64,000 nt of DNA from Cavia porcellus (Eukaryota > Chordata > Mammalia > Rodentia > Caviidae), in NCBI RefSeq assembly GCF_034190915.1, contig NW_026947486.1, forward strand, positions 76,984,044 through 77,048,043, given 5' to 3'. The notes under the pieces are model-generated. The model was not told where the DNA came from, ran no database searches, and was given only the letters and a program-made list of their open reading frames with translations. Shown one piece after another: positions 23,496-33,860 of the stretch (position 1 is its first letter; each line of letters opens with the position of its first letter). The position numbers were made by a program, and so were the translations under genes.

Positions 23496-24200
23496 TTGTG
23501 CTGTAGTCTGGGTTTTCAAGTGAATACAGTGAATACAGGACACATAATTTATTAGTTTAAGTTGTATTTACCCAAAGAATCCAATGCTGAAGAGTCCAGG
23601 AAATCTCTCCACACCCTGGAAACCCAAATAATACAGCTAAGTGCCTGGGCCCACAGCAGTGTCCTGTTTGAGTCCATCTGAAGACACAGAGCCCATGGCA
23701 ATGTCTCATGCAAGTCTGTATAAAGGATCTACAGTGAGAAGGCCCAAAGTCTGATGATGGAAACTTGAACATCTGAACTCACAGGATGAAGAATCTGTGA
23801 CAGCAACCTGAGGAATCTGTGCTGGATCGAGTAAGCAAGCTCAAGGTAAGGACAAGTGCTCTTCCAAAAAGAACAACAATCTTCAGCAACAGTGAGGAAC
23901 TGAGATCCTCTAATAATGAGAATAGCTGAGTTCATATCAGGAAAACCATGCTTCTTCATAAGAATCAACAACACAGTATTTTTCCATCCAGTTCTCTTTC
24001 TATGCTGTTGGCAAAAATCCTCAGGTGGGCCTTCTACACTCAGAACCAAGCTGATTAAGTTCAGCAGGGTGTTACAATATGACCATTAGTTAATCCACCA
24101 CAATTCATTCCTGGTAAACTTGAGAACCATACACACTTCCTTAAACTATAGTCTCCAGTGGCAGATTTGAGAAAAGTTAGCATGTCTTGACTTATTAAGA
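23496..24200. other. Unclassified sequence between two L1s
   Basis: About 700 bp with no open frame above 106 codons and no recognised domain. On the minus strand there is an AATAAA-like signal near its left edge (about 23543-23550), which could mark an LTR or other retroelement 3' end. No flanking duplication was found. Confidence 0.4.
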
Positions 24201-24214
24201 TTTACATTAATGAG

Positions 24215-24900
24215 TGCCTGCCTGCGCCCTGAATCCTGGAGACCTGGCAAACAGAGGTTAGTGTCCATGCACCATCCTGAGCCCCAGGAGTTTGGGATAA
24301 TTGCTCCCACTGCTCAAGGAACTTCCCAGCTTCCTGCTACACTTGACCAGCTCTGTAGGTCTTGGGCCTGCCTGCACCAACTTCCCAGCTTCCTGCCATG
24401 CTCAGACAGTTCCACGGGTCTTGGACCTGCTTATGACCACAATCCTGGTAACTGGGTGACCAGAAGTCTTGGGCCTGCCTGTGCCAACTTCCCAGCTTCC
24501 TACAACTCTCATCCAGCTCCATAGGTCTTGGGGCTGCCTGCACACTCAATCATGGGAACAGGGCAGCTGGAGGTCTTGAGCCTGCCTGCGCCAAATTCCC
24601 AGTTTCCTGCCATACTAGGCCAGCTCCATGAGTTTTGGGATTGCCTGTATGCTCAATCCTGGAAAATGGGCAGCTAGAGGTGAGAGTCCCTTCACCATCC
24701 CATGCCTTGGGAGTTTCAGATAATCGCTCCCACTGGCCAAAGAACTTCCCAGCTTCCTAAAATACTCTGGCTCTGCAGGTCTTGGACCTGCCTGTGCCAC
24801 CCACAGTGACCTCTCTCAATCTGGGGAAACATGGCAGCCAGAGTCCTAGGAGCTGAGGGCATAGAAGACAATTTCCAACAGGCCCAGGGGAAGCCTTGGA
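24215..24900 (+). promoter_or_regulatory. L1 D 5' UTR with short GC-rich repeats
   Basis: Contains repeated units with the landmarks AACTTCCCAGCTTCCTGC, CCAGCTCCATAGGTCTTGG and CTGCCTGCACC, recurring at irregular 75-150 bp spacing. The units are unlike the 261-bp monomers of the young copies and the CAGCTCCCTCCTCC units of L1 A and E, so this is a separate promoter type. Confidence 0.6.
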
Positions 24901-24936
24901 ACAACACTTGAAACAGAAATATAGGAAAATAACAAA

Positions 24937-25165
24937 ATGAAAGACCAACATACAATCGCAAAACTCCAGCCAATCCCAAGAAACCTTAGGAGCTATGTAC
25001 ATTGAAGAAAATATGTCATACACCTGAAATACCTGAAATAATAGCAACCGAAATAAAGAAGCAACTCCGGGAAGCTTTAAAGGAATTCAAACTAGAAATG
25101 ATCTCCCAGGTAAAAGAAGACATGATAAAAATAATGAAAGAGATGCTGAACACATTAATAAATTA
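24937..25165 (+). pseudogene. L1 D ORF1 N-terminal remnant
   Basis: From an ATG at 24937 the sequence parallels the beginning of ORF1 in the young copies (the segment coding [14 protein letters not shown] and the start of the coiled coil), with frameshifts. It breaks off at the internal deletion. Confidence 0.75.
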
Positions 25166-25167
25166 AT

Positions 25168-25795
25168 ATTAAAAGCTTTTACAGAACAAAACAAATCACC
25201 AACAGAGTGAAAAGTCAACCCACAGTGTGGGAAAAATTATGGTCACTATTCTCACAGACAAAGGAACTATTTCTAAAACATATAAAGAACTGAAAATAAT
25301 CAGAAGTCCAAATACAAAGATTCAATTCAAACATGAACATCTGCAATGAACATATACTCAGAGGAAGAAATACAAATGGCAAGTGAATATGTAAAGAATT
25401 ATTCAACACCACTGGTCATTTGAGACATGCAAATTAAAATGACACTGTGATTCCATCTCTCCCAAGAAACAATGGTTATCATAAAAATATCAACTGATAA
25501 CAAAAGCTGAAGTGCCTATATGGAAAACAGAACACTTCTACAGTGTAGGTGGGAATGTAGACTCATACAGCCATTGTGGAAATCAGTGTGGAAATTCCTC
25601 AAAAAACTAGGATTAGATGGCCCATTCAAGTCAGCTATTCTTTTTCTGGATATCTTCCCAGAAGAAGTATAAACTTCATGCTACAGCAATACATGTGTGC
25701 CTATATTTATAGCAGCGCAATTTGTAATATCTAAAACTTGGAAACAAGCCAGGTGCCCATCAACCAAGCAATGGATAAAAAGTTATAGTATTTTC
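25168..25795 (+). pseudogene. L1 D ORF2 C-terminal remnant
   Basis: Corresponds to the last about 210 codons of ORF2, from the segment before the cysteine motif to near the terminus. It has stops and small indels. The usual final about 40 codons and the 3' UTR are missing. Confidence 0.8.
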
Positions 25796-25804
25796 TATTT
25801 TAAA

Positions 25805-27848
25805 AAAGGTTAAGTAAAAGAGAACATAACAACACAGGTCAGAACAGAAAAAAGCAACATAGTGCGTCACCACAAGACAATTTGACATGACAGTACATAC
25901 TGTAGTGTCTCTTTCCTTGAAATATTTGAGTATACCATCATATACTATAATATCAAACATAAAAAGACATATTAAAACCATTCAAGACAATTAAAGTATT
26001 ACAGGGTATTCAAAACAAACTGACAGAAAATGAACAATGGTTTCTATATTATATCCTTGTCTATAAAATTTTTGGTTATATTATCACATATCCAATAAGA
26101 TAAAACATGATAAAACTGATGGAGACAGAAGAACAAAAGCTTGGTGGGACTTCAAAACAAGGTGATATTAAATCAGCACCTGCAATTGTAATGTCTTGTT
26201 TTCTTCAAAATACCTGTTCATACCATCACAGACAATAAAATCAAACAATCCAGAATAAAACCATTCCAATTAATGAATGAAAACATTATAAGCCTTCAAA
26301 TCAACACAATGGGGAATCAGGATTACCACATACTTTTATGTATTCTTACCATTTCTTACACTAGGGAAACTATTCGGTATTCATACATTTGAGTATGATT
26401 TATTTCACTTATGAGTATGGGCTCAAGCTGCGTCTATTTATTTACAAATATCTCAATGTGATCATTATTTATAGCTGAGTAGTATTCCATTGCATGAAAA
26501 TAGCACAACTTTTTTTATCCATTCCTCAGTTGATGGACACTTAGATTGCTTCCAAGATCTGGCTATAACAAATTGTGCTGCTATAAACTTGGGTGCACAT
26601 ATATCACTGTAGTATGATGTTTCCAGTTCTTCTGAGAATATACCTAGAAGTGGAATAGCTGGAACAAATGGGACATCCAACCTCAGGTTTCTGAGAAATC
26701 TCCAAACTGACCTCCACAACGGTTGCACCAGTCTACACTCCCACCAACAGTGCAGGAGAGTTCCTTTTTCCACACAGCCTCTCCAGCATTTGTTGTTGGT
26801 AGTTTTCTTGATCCTGGCCACTCTTTCTGGAGTGTGATGGAATCCCAGAGTGGTTTTAATTTGCATTCTCTAATGAATAATGATGATGAACATTTTTTCA
26901 TGTATTTATTTGCCATTTGTATTTCTTCATCTGAGAATTGTGTATTCATCTCAGATGCTCATTTTTGGATTGGATCCTTGAATTTTGGGGTTCTGATTGT
27001 TTAAATTCTTTATATGTTTCAGAGAGAAGTCCTTTGTCTGAGGGAAAGTTCACTAAGATTGTTTCCCAGTTTGTGTGTTTTCTTTTCACTATGCTGAAGA
27101 TTTCTTTTGATGTGCAGGAACTTTTTAATGAGGTGATTCAGTTGCTGATTCTGGGAAGTATTTTCTGTGCAGTTTGATTCTTGTTCATGAATTCTGTACC
27201 TACCCCAATGTCTTCCAGGTTTTTACCCAAGTTGTCTTCCAGTAGATTTAGTTTTTTTGTTTTAATATTCAGGTCTTTATCCATTTAGGTTTTAATTTAG
27301 CACATGGTGATAGGCATGGGTCTAGTTTTAGTTTTTGGCATATGGAGAGCCAGTTTTTCAACACCATTTATTAAAGAGACTGTTGTTCTTCCAGTGAATA
27401 TGTTTGGCCCCTTTATCAAAGATAAGGTGGTTGAGTTTGTGTGTAGTTGTGGTTGTATTTTCTTTTCAATTCCATTGATCGTCAGCTCTGTTTCTACTCC
27501 AGTACTATGTTGATTTTATTACAGCAGCTTTGTAGCATAACTTCAAGTCAGGGATTGTGATGCCTCCGCCTTGCCTTTGCTGCTTAGAATTCCCTTTGCT
27601 ATTCTAGGTCTCTTCTGGTTCCAGATGAATTTTATGGGTGATTTCTCTAGATTTGTGAGGTATGTTGATGGTATTTTAATTGAGATTGCATTGGCTTTTT
27701 ACAGCAGTTTTGGGAGAATGGCCGTTTTCACAAGATTTATTCTTCCTATCCATGAGCAAGTGATGTCTTTCCATTTTCTGAGATCCTCTTCAATTTCTTT
27801 TTTCAGTGTACTATACTTTTCCCTATATAGTTCTTTCACTTCTCTCAT
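25805..27848 (-). mobile_element. L1 E, 3' half (host of the ERV nest)
   Basis: Minus-strand L1 with a 3' UTR at about 25805-26355 of the same arrangement as L1 A, and ORF2 from 26356 up to the ERV insertion at 27849. The other half resumes at 35822. Divergence from the young copies is moderate. Confidence 0.9.
26356..27848 (-). pseudogene. L1 E ORF2 remnant, C-terminal part
   Basis: Open pieces at 26465-26866 and 26683-26949 lie in different frames and show the cysteine motif region and the stretch before it. The frame is broken by stops and by small deletions, for example near 26870. The ERV insertion cuts the gene between the RT domain and the C-terminal part. Confidence 0.88.
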
Positions 27849-28277
27849 TGTCTCAGCCTTTGGGTTAGTCAGTGTAGACATTAGAGGGGGAGTGGGGATT
27901 GGAAGAGACAAGATACATGAAGTATGGAGACAGGACAGTGCTCTGATCAAGTCTCCTTTATTTAAAGAAAGAATAATGAATATATAGTGTATTCTGGGAG
28001 GAGGGACTTGGGTTCTGTGACATCAGCAGGTAACTTAGCAACAGTGGCAAGACTAGGATTTCTAGGGTAATTCGAATCTCCCATGTGTGGGCTCATAAGT
28101 CTGGCTGATTAGCATGATCCCTGAATAGGCCAAACCACAGGGATGTGTGACCCAGGGAGAAACAGTTTAGGCAAGGAGACAAGTTTAACTACCAAACGGA
28201 AACTTAACTCCTGGAGGACATTAAGTTGGCTGCTGCCTGTTGATATAAGGTGGCAGCCAATTTCAGGGCTTCCCACA
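27849..28277 (-). repeat. 3' LTR of the outer ERV
   Basis: 429 bp, beginning TG and ending CA in both readings. It matches 35397-35821 along its length with numerous substitutions and small indels. On the minus strand it carries an AATAAA polyadenylation signal near 27960. A purine-rich stretch (AAAGTAAAGGGG on the minus strand, about 28283-28294) adjoins its 5' side and may be the polypurine tract. Confidence 0.9.
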
Positions 28278-28683
28278 TGTAGTACCCCTTTACTTTAAAA
28301 TATAAGAGGCTTAGAAGAGGCCACATCCTTGAAGAGAATGTGCCTGTCTTGGGTCAGTGCACTGCCCCAGGAGGACCAACCTAGCCTTACCTGTCATTGG
28401 AAGACAGGGTAGTGAGAGGCCCAGTTCCTGTCTTAGGTGGTGGTTGGCATCCCATGTGAGGCCCAGTTGCCCATCTCTGGCTATCCAGTCTATCACATAA
28501 GGTAAGATAAATGGAGCAGGCAGCATGCTTTCACAAAGCATTATCATAATATGGTTTTGCAGGCTCTGCATAATTTTCTCTATCAGCCATTTTAAGCCTG
28601 TGGTAATGGAGCTGTATAGATTATATTTTATGGCATTCACCATCAATTTATTAAAAAGGAAAGGGCCTAATGAGAGTAAAATC
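28278..28683 (-). pseudogene. Outer ERV 3' internal remnant (possibly env-derived)
   Basis: About 400 bp between the inner ERV insertion and the 3' LTR. One minus-strand stretch of 111 codons (28311-28646) is open, but I could not identify a transmembrane anchor or fusion peptide. By position it should be the end of env. The assignment rests on position only. Confidence 0.4.
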
Positions 28684-29050
28684 TGATAGGATTATTTCCA
28701 AAAGATGAAAAATATTTCCAAAAGATGCCTTTAAAACAAAAAGAGGCCTTTATTCTGAGAACACAGAGAGAGATGATGGGCACCCCCACTGCTGGTGTCC
28801 GGCAATCTCTCCAGTGGACATCTGGTGTGGGGGGTATGTAAGTAGCCTTGGTTTGGCATGGAACCTAAGGGAGGGCATTAGGGATGCACAGGTAGCCCAT
28901 TGGTCCTAGGTTTGGCACCATAGGCAAATTCCCAGGGGTGGGAAAATGGCATCACAGGTAATTTCCTAGGGGCAGGGGAGATAGGGGCTTCCTGGTTCTG
29001 ACTGAGGCTTTTCCTGGCTACAGTGTCCCCTCTGGGCAAAAACCCTTTCA
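28684..29050 (-). repeat. 3' LTR of the inner ERV
   Basis: 367 bp, TGATAGG at one end and CCTTTCA at the other. It aligns with 32479-32852 with scattered differences. An AATAAA signal lies on the minus strand near 28750. Confidence 0.93.
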
Positions 29051-30250
29051 TATCACGTCTTATGATTATTATTATGAAAAGGGGCAAAGATTTCTCTCTT
29101 TAACTACTTCCTGCTGGCAGAGGGTGCTGTACTGGAGCCTAGGGGAGTCAACAGGATGATGGTTGATGCCCAGGTAGAAGCTGGTGCCAGGTGTTTTAGC
29201 CAGGACAACTTCACTAGTGCCTGCACATATGTTAGACTGGAAAAACAAAGAGACAAGAAGTTATGAGGAGATATGGCACTGTCATATTTAAGGACCCGGG
29301 TGAGGTAGAAGGGAAGGTGCCTTTGATTTAGACATATCATTCTATCAGGATGACGTTGAGGTAGGAACATTTTCATGGTAAGGCAGAATTCTGAAAATTA
29401 AGTGTGAGGTTAGGAGAAATGATGTTATGAGAGATGATTACTCCCCCTTCTGAAAGCATAATACTTAAGAGGGTAGGTGTGTAAAACTTGTCTCTGGTCT
29501 AGGAATTGAACTGGAAAAAATAGGGGGAGTAGGGAAGGCAGTGGCTGTACCAGTATAGGGAAGGTAAGGGCTTAGGCTTTCAGGGATGTCATGTTTAACC
29601 AGACAGCTGAGGGTAGAAAGAACTATGACAGTCATCACATAGACCATTATGAAGATTATCTTACGCATGATGTGGGAGTCTTTGGGAAAAACTGTCAAGA
29701 GTCCCGCTATAAAAATGATCATTAATAGAACGTAAGAAATTAGGAACCAAAGTGGATAACAAAACATGACTTAGCCTGTTAACTGTGGCTGTGAGGCCTT
29801 CGTGAAACAGAGATGGGTGGGTGACAGAAGATGAGATAACCACTCAGAATGATCAGGTTTAGGGCTGGAAGGGCACCTCTTAGCCTGAGTAATGTGAAAC
29901 CAGGATGGCAGTCTAGCAACTTTGATTTAGGCATGGGTCACTGTAACCTGGTTGTATCAGCAGTTTACCTGGTTGTGGGAAAGGCTTTTATGTATCCTGA
30001 AAAAGTATAAACAAAGTGAGAAGACAAAATGTATCTGTCAGTCTTGACCAGGGTTGCCTGAGAAATTGGTAAATAAGAAAGGAAGGGGGTGGTCTTATAT
30101 CACTGAGGGGAAGTTTACTAGCGATAACAGGTGGAAGCTGTTGAGGCCTCAGTGTGTTTAAGTTAGCCTGTATATTTAGGACTGGGACCTGTATGAAATA
30201 GGCCCTGTTTGTAAATGGCATAAGTTGACCATCAATACCCTATCATAGAG
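29051..30250 (-). other. Inner ERV 3' internal region, unassigned
   Basis: Between gag and the 3' LTR. Minus-strand stretches of 60-100 codons (29104-29376, 29465-29767, 29988-30221) include hydrophobic segments, for example around 29640-29760, that could be transmembrane or envelope-derived, but they lie in different frames and show no diagnostic envelope motif. Confidence 0.4.
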
Positions 30251-31975
30251 ACTGAGGACTTAATATAGCAGCCTGAAACTCAGGAAGAACTCTGTATATA
30301 TGGCTTCTATGTCCACAAATATAGAGAATGTCTTACCTGAGAGTTTAGTGTGACTTGGACTCTGAGTCGGACACCTTAAAGGGTTAGGGTTAGGGAGGGT
30401 GCATGGGGGAGGTGCTTGGAGGTGGCCCCATGCAGCGAGGGAAGCTGGAACTGCTTTCAGGGCATGAAGATTAGAAAGCCAATTTAAGAACATAGCTGGG
30501 TTTTTATTAGCCTCCTGGACCTGTTTTAAAAGTTTGTTATAGTTAGTATGCTTGTCTTGCTCTGGCACAGCTATAGGTCCAGGGTCATTATCAGCGGTGT
30601 TTACCTTATGTCTGTGATCAGCTTCTTCTCGAGCTGCTTACCACAGCTGATTTTGCTCTTGTGAGCTGAGAGTGGTATTTAGAATCACATAAACATCCTT
30701 AAAATATAAATCATAACAATTAGTAATAAATTTAAATTGCCTGATATAATTCTGTGGGTCAACAGAGAAGCTACCTAATTTATGGGCAATCTGGGATAGA
30801 TCAGAAGGGGAAAAAGCACATGGATGTTAACAAGTCCCTCGGGGCCAGCTTGCTCCCAAAATGGTAGCAGAGCTTGAGGAGAAGAATGAGGAGTAGAGGG
30901 CCACTGAACAGCCATCCATTCGGTAGACGTGTGGGAGCAATCATCTGTAGAGCAGTTATAGAGCTGCTGCCGGTCACCCTGGGAAACACAGGCAGATGCC
31001 ATTTCACTGTGTGCCTTGCAGTGAGAGAATTGCTGTCAGCAGCACAATGAACCATCATGTGCACTGCAACAGGGCGGCTGTTGCTGTTCACAAGAGGAGC
31101 CATAAGGGGGCGCCCATTGACTGTTAGTTCCATCCCAAGATGGCAGCGCCCTGTCACATGGCAGAGGGTTGCAACATGGTGACCATTCTCGGTGCAAGCT
31201 GGAACAATCGTGTGGCTTGCTAGAAGGACATAGTGACCGAGACCTAGTATGGTGGGCGGGTGGTGAGAATGCTGTAGGGGATAGAGAATTCTCAGGAGAA
31301 CAAGAAATCAGAGACTTTGAGGAAGTGCTAACAGAGTGATTCGAGTTGCTGGGAGAGTTATGGGTCCTGGAAGGTGGAGAGGGAGACAATTGCACAGTGG
31401 GAGGGAACTGCGATGCATTGGGACCAGGACTGCTGAGAGAATCAGGCATAGGGGGAGGGGAGAGTGGTCCAGCAGGAGGTAATGGCAGGGAAGGAGTTTG
31501 GGTGTAGGCAGGTGGCAGCCGGGAAAACACCAGAAGGAACATCCTCAAGTGAATCCTGAGGGCAGGATGGAAAAGTTTGTGGTGTGGTAGAGTTAGCTAA
31601 AAGTATCTCAGTGGGAGCACAAGACTTAATGAGAGATGGGCATGTTCTCAGAATAAGAAAGGCCTGAATATAAGGAGTTCTAATAACTTGTTGCTGGCCT
31701 GACAGAAATCATACAAGTTTCTGAGAATGCAGGGGTCGAATGTTCCTTCCTTGGGCCAACGATTGCCACTAAGTGGGTAGGTTGGCCAGACCTCCCAGCA
31801 GTAAAATGTTAATTGTTTAGTTTTTATGGTACTTTTAATCTTTAGAGTACATAAATTGGAAATTAGGCATTGTAAAGGTATCTTTTGGGAGTTAGAAAAT
31901 ACATTTGCCATGACTGACTCAGGCAAGAAATAAGCCATAGTCCAGAACAAGCTGTCACTCATTTGTGGCACCACA
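30250..31975 (-). pseudogene. gag remnant of the inner ERV
   Basis: Three regions appear in gammaretroviral order on the minus strand. The first is a matrix-like segment (31648-31974), with a WPTYPL...WPKEGTF-type pattern that is a family signature. The second is a proline- and serine-rich segment of about 170 codons (31036-31548), like p12. The third is a capsid-like segment (about 30260-31000), including a stretch NPAMFLNWL like the end of capsid. The pieces are in different frames, with stops in the capsid part. No zinc knuckle is evident. Confidence 0.75.
30381..30399 (+). other. Potential G-quadruplex motif
   Basis: Four GGG runs separated by TTA, TTA and A (19 bp) match the classical G4 pattern and contain two telomere-like units. 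It lies on the non-coding strand of the inner ERV gag remnant. Confidence 0.7.
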
Positions 31976-32458
31976 CAGTGGCTAAGGTTCCAAAAACTTG
32001 TATATTTCAGTTGTCACTGAGAGATTTACAAGTGGAGTTCACATGGGGTCGGTAATAGTTTTGCTCCTGAAATCATGAGGCTTTAAGGGAAGTGAGGGTC
32101 TTTCAGTGTGGGTGGTCCAAAAATCTCTGCTTTGGGCTATCCGAATCCAAAGAACGTGAGAGATTTTAGAGTGTGGACACAGGTTTGCCCAGAAAGAACC
32201 CTGCCCTGGGCTGTCCTAAGGATGCGAAAATGCCACAGAGCCACGAGAATGGGGAGAATAGTCAACTGTGGCTGCCCAGTGCCAAGAGTTCCCCAGAGAG
32301 TGCTCACCTGAAATCAATCTGGCCGATGGTGAGTACAGTTGGCTGGCGACAAGGACGTCTCGGGATAGGAAAAAGCGCAGAATTAATCCAGGATGTTATC
32401 TGGTTTGTGAATCACCTGGGAATTCAACTGGGTGTGTCCCAGGAGTCAATCGACTGCC

Positions 32459-32476
32459 AATCAAGTCACAGCACCA
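32459..32476 (-). promoter_or_regulatory. Primer binding site of the inner ERV (tRNA-His-like)
   Basis: Two bases after the 5' LTR, the minus strand reads TGGTGCTGTGACTTGATT. It starts with TGG, as required to pair with a tRNA CCA end, and agrees with the tRNA-His type at most positions. Confidence 0.72.
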
Positions 32477-32478
32477 AA

Positions 32479-32852
32479 TGATAGGATTATTTCCAAAAGA
32501 TGAAAAATATTTCCAAAAGATGAGAAGTATAAAACAAAAAGTGGCCTTTATTCTGAGAGCACGGAGGGAGAGAGATGACTGGCACCCCCCACCACTGGTG
32601 TCTGGCGATCTCTCCAGCAGACACATGGTGTGGGGGGTATGTAAGTAGCCTCGGTTTGGGGTGGAACCTAAGGAAGGCATTAAGGATACACAGGTAGCCC
32701 ATTGGTCCTAGGTTTGGCACCATAGGCAGGTTCCCAGGGGTGGGAAGATGGCATCACAGGTAATTTCCTAGGGGTGGAGGAGATAGGGGCTTCCTGGTTC
32801 TGGTTGAGGCTTTTCCTGGCTACAGTGTCCCATCTGGGGCAAAACCCTTTCA
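32479..32852 (-). repeat. 5' LTR of the inner ERV
   Basis: 374 bp, paired with 28684-29050. It is adjacent to the primer binding site and therefore the 5' LTR for a minus-strand provirus. Confidence 0.93.
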
Positions 32853-32857
32853 AAATC

Positions 32858-33860
32858 AACAGTCCAAGCAATAGTCCAAATAATTATAGAATTGCAGTTA
32901 GTGAGGGTGACAAACCCATCAATGTCAGATGTATCATTATGAGAACTTCCCTGGAGGTAGGCGGAATCTCTGCAACCTATAGGCTGCACTCTAAAGGGGA
33001 GGCTGGTATTACACTGTAAGTCATGACATTGGTCTAACTGATACTTATTTTGGGGGTTATAGGAGGCTTGGGGAGACATACCCATTTTTGTGCATAGCCT
33101 CCTCCCACTTAGGAGCTGTATCAAAAGTATGCCACCTTATCATTGTAATCTGTCATTCTAGTGTAAGAAGTGGGCTTAGTTTTAACTATACCTCCCTTTC
33201 AAACACATGGGGAACAGAACAGAGTGGCACTCAGAGCCCTTGCATTGTGAGCAGGTCCAAAGCTTCCCTTTTCTGACAGCAGTAGAATCATCATAATCCC
33301 AAGGGACAGGATCAAGGCTGTTGGTTCCATCATCTGAAAAATAAGAGCTGGGAAAAATCTCTCAGGGGTCATTTTTATCCCTGGAGTCATCTGTAACATT
33401 ATCCTCTATTTCTTGCATTTGATCTATTTGTTTAACCAATCATTCTGGTAGCCATCTCACAGAATTCATCTCTTTAGAGTATATGCATACTGATCCTCAT
33501 CCTCAGATAAGGACTGGGTCTGGACCATGCCATGAGTTACTCGGGGGGGGGTCTCTCCATAGTACAGAGGCAAATTGTTGTTGTGTTTCAATATGCCAAA
33601 AATGGGTGGCTGCTGATTGTCCAGCGGCATCCAAATTTTAAAAATTAAGAATGAATAAGGCATGAGATAGAATAGTTCTAGGTGACACCTTTGTGGGGTA
33701 CCCTTCCCCCTTTTTTATTTTATCAACTGTGAGTTTCAGGGAGAGGTGTGCCCTTTTAACTATGCCTTTTATATGGTTAATATTAAGTTGTTTTATCTTT
33801 GAGTCCTTTTTGTAGTTATCCGTGGGTAAAAACATTTTTGTTTATTTTTTGAGATAAGAA
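32858..33860 (-). pseudogene. Outer ERV internal remnant between gag and the inner ERV (probably env)
   Basis: Minus-strand fragments (33638-33835, 33466-33663, 33199-33399, 32768-33124) without protease or RT motifs. One contains an acidic, Asp-rich stretch and others contain Cys pairs that could be from an envelope surface subunit. Because gag ends close by, pro and pol must be deleted. The identification as env is positional. Confidence 0.45.

Larger units (their letters stand above)
24200..25800 (+). mobile_element. L1 D, internally deleted
   Basis: Plus-strand L1 made of a GC-rich 5' UTR (about 24215-24900), the first about 230 bp of ORF1 (24937-25165), and then directly the ORF2 C-terminal coding region (about 25168-25795). 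The middle, comprising most of ORF1 and about two thirds of ORF2, is absent. It ends within the last ORF2 codons, abutting the tail side of L1 E. Confidence 0.82.
28684..32852 (-). mobile_element. Class I (gamma-type, tRNA-His-like primed) ERV nested in the outer ERV
   Basis: A 4169-bp provirus on the minus strand with LTRs 28684-29050 and 32479-32852 and a perfect 5-bp target duplication AAATC (28679-28683 and 32853-32857). A primer binding site at 32459-32476 begins TGGTGCTGTGACT and resembles the tRNA-His type used by HERV-H-like viruses. Gag remnants occupy the 5' half. No reverse transcriptase or integrase motif is visible, and the internal length (about 3.4 kb) leaves no room for gag, pol and env together, so pol is deleted. 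Confidence 0.9.

Noticed and set aside
31036..31548. Proline- and serine-rich 170-codon ORF as a cellular gene
   Set aside because: It lies between matrix-like and capsid-like gag segments inside a provirus, which fits the gammaretroviral p12 position.
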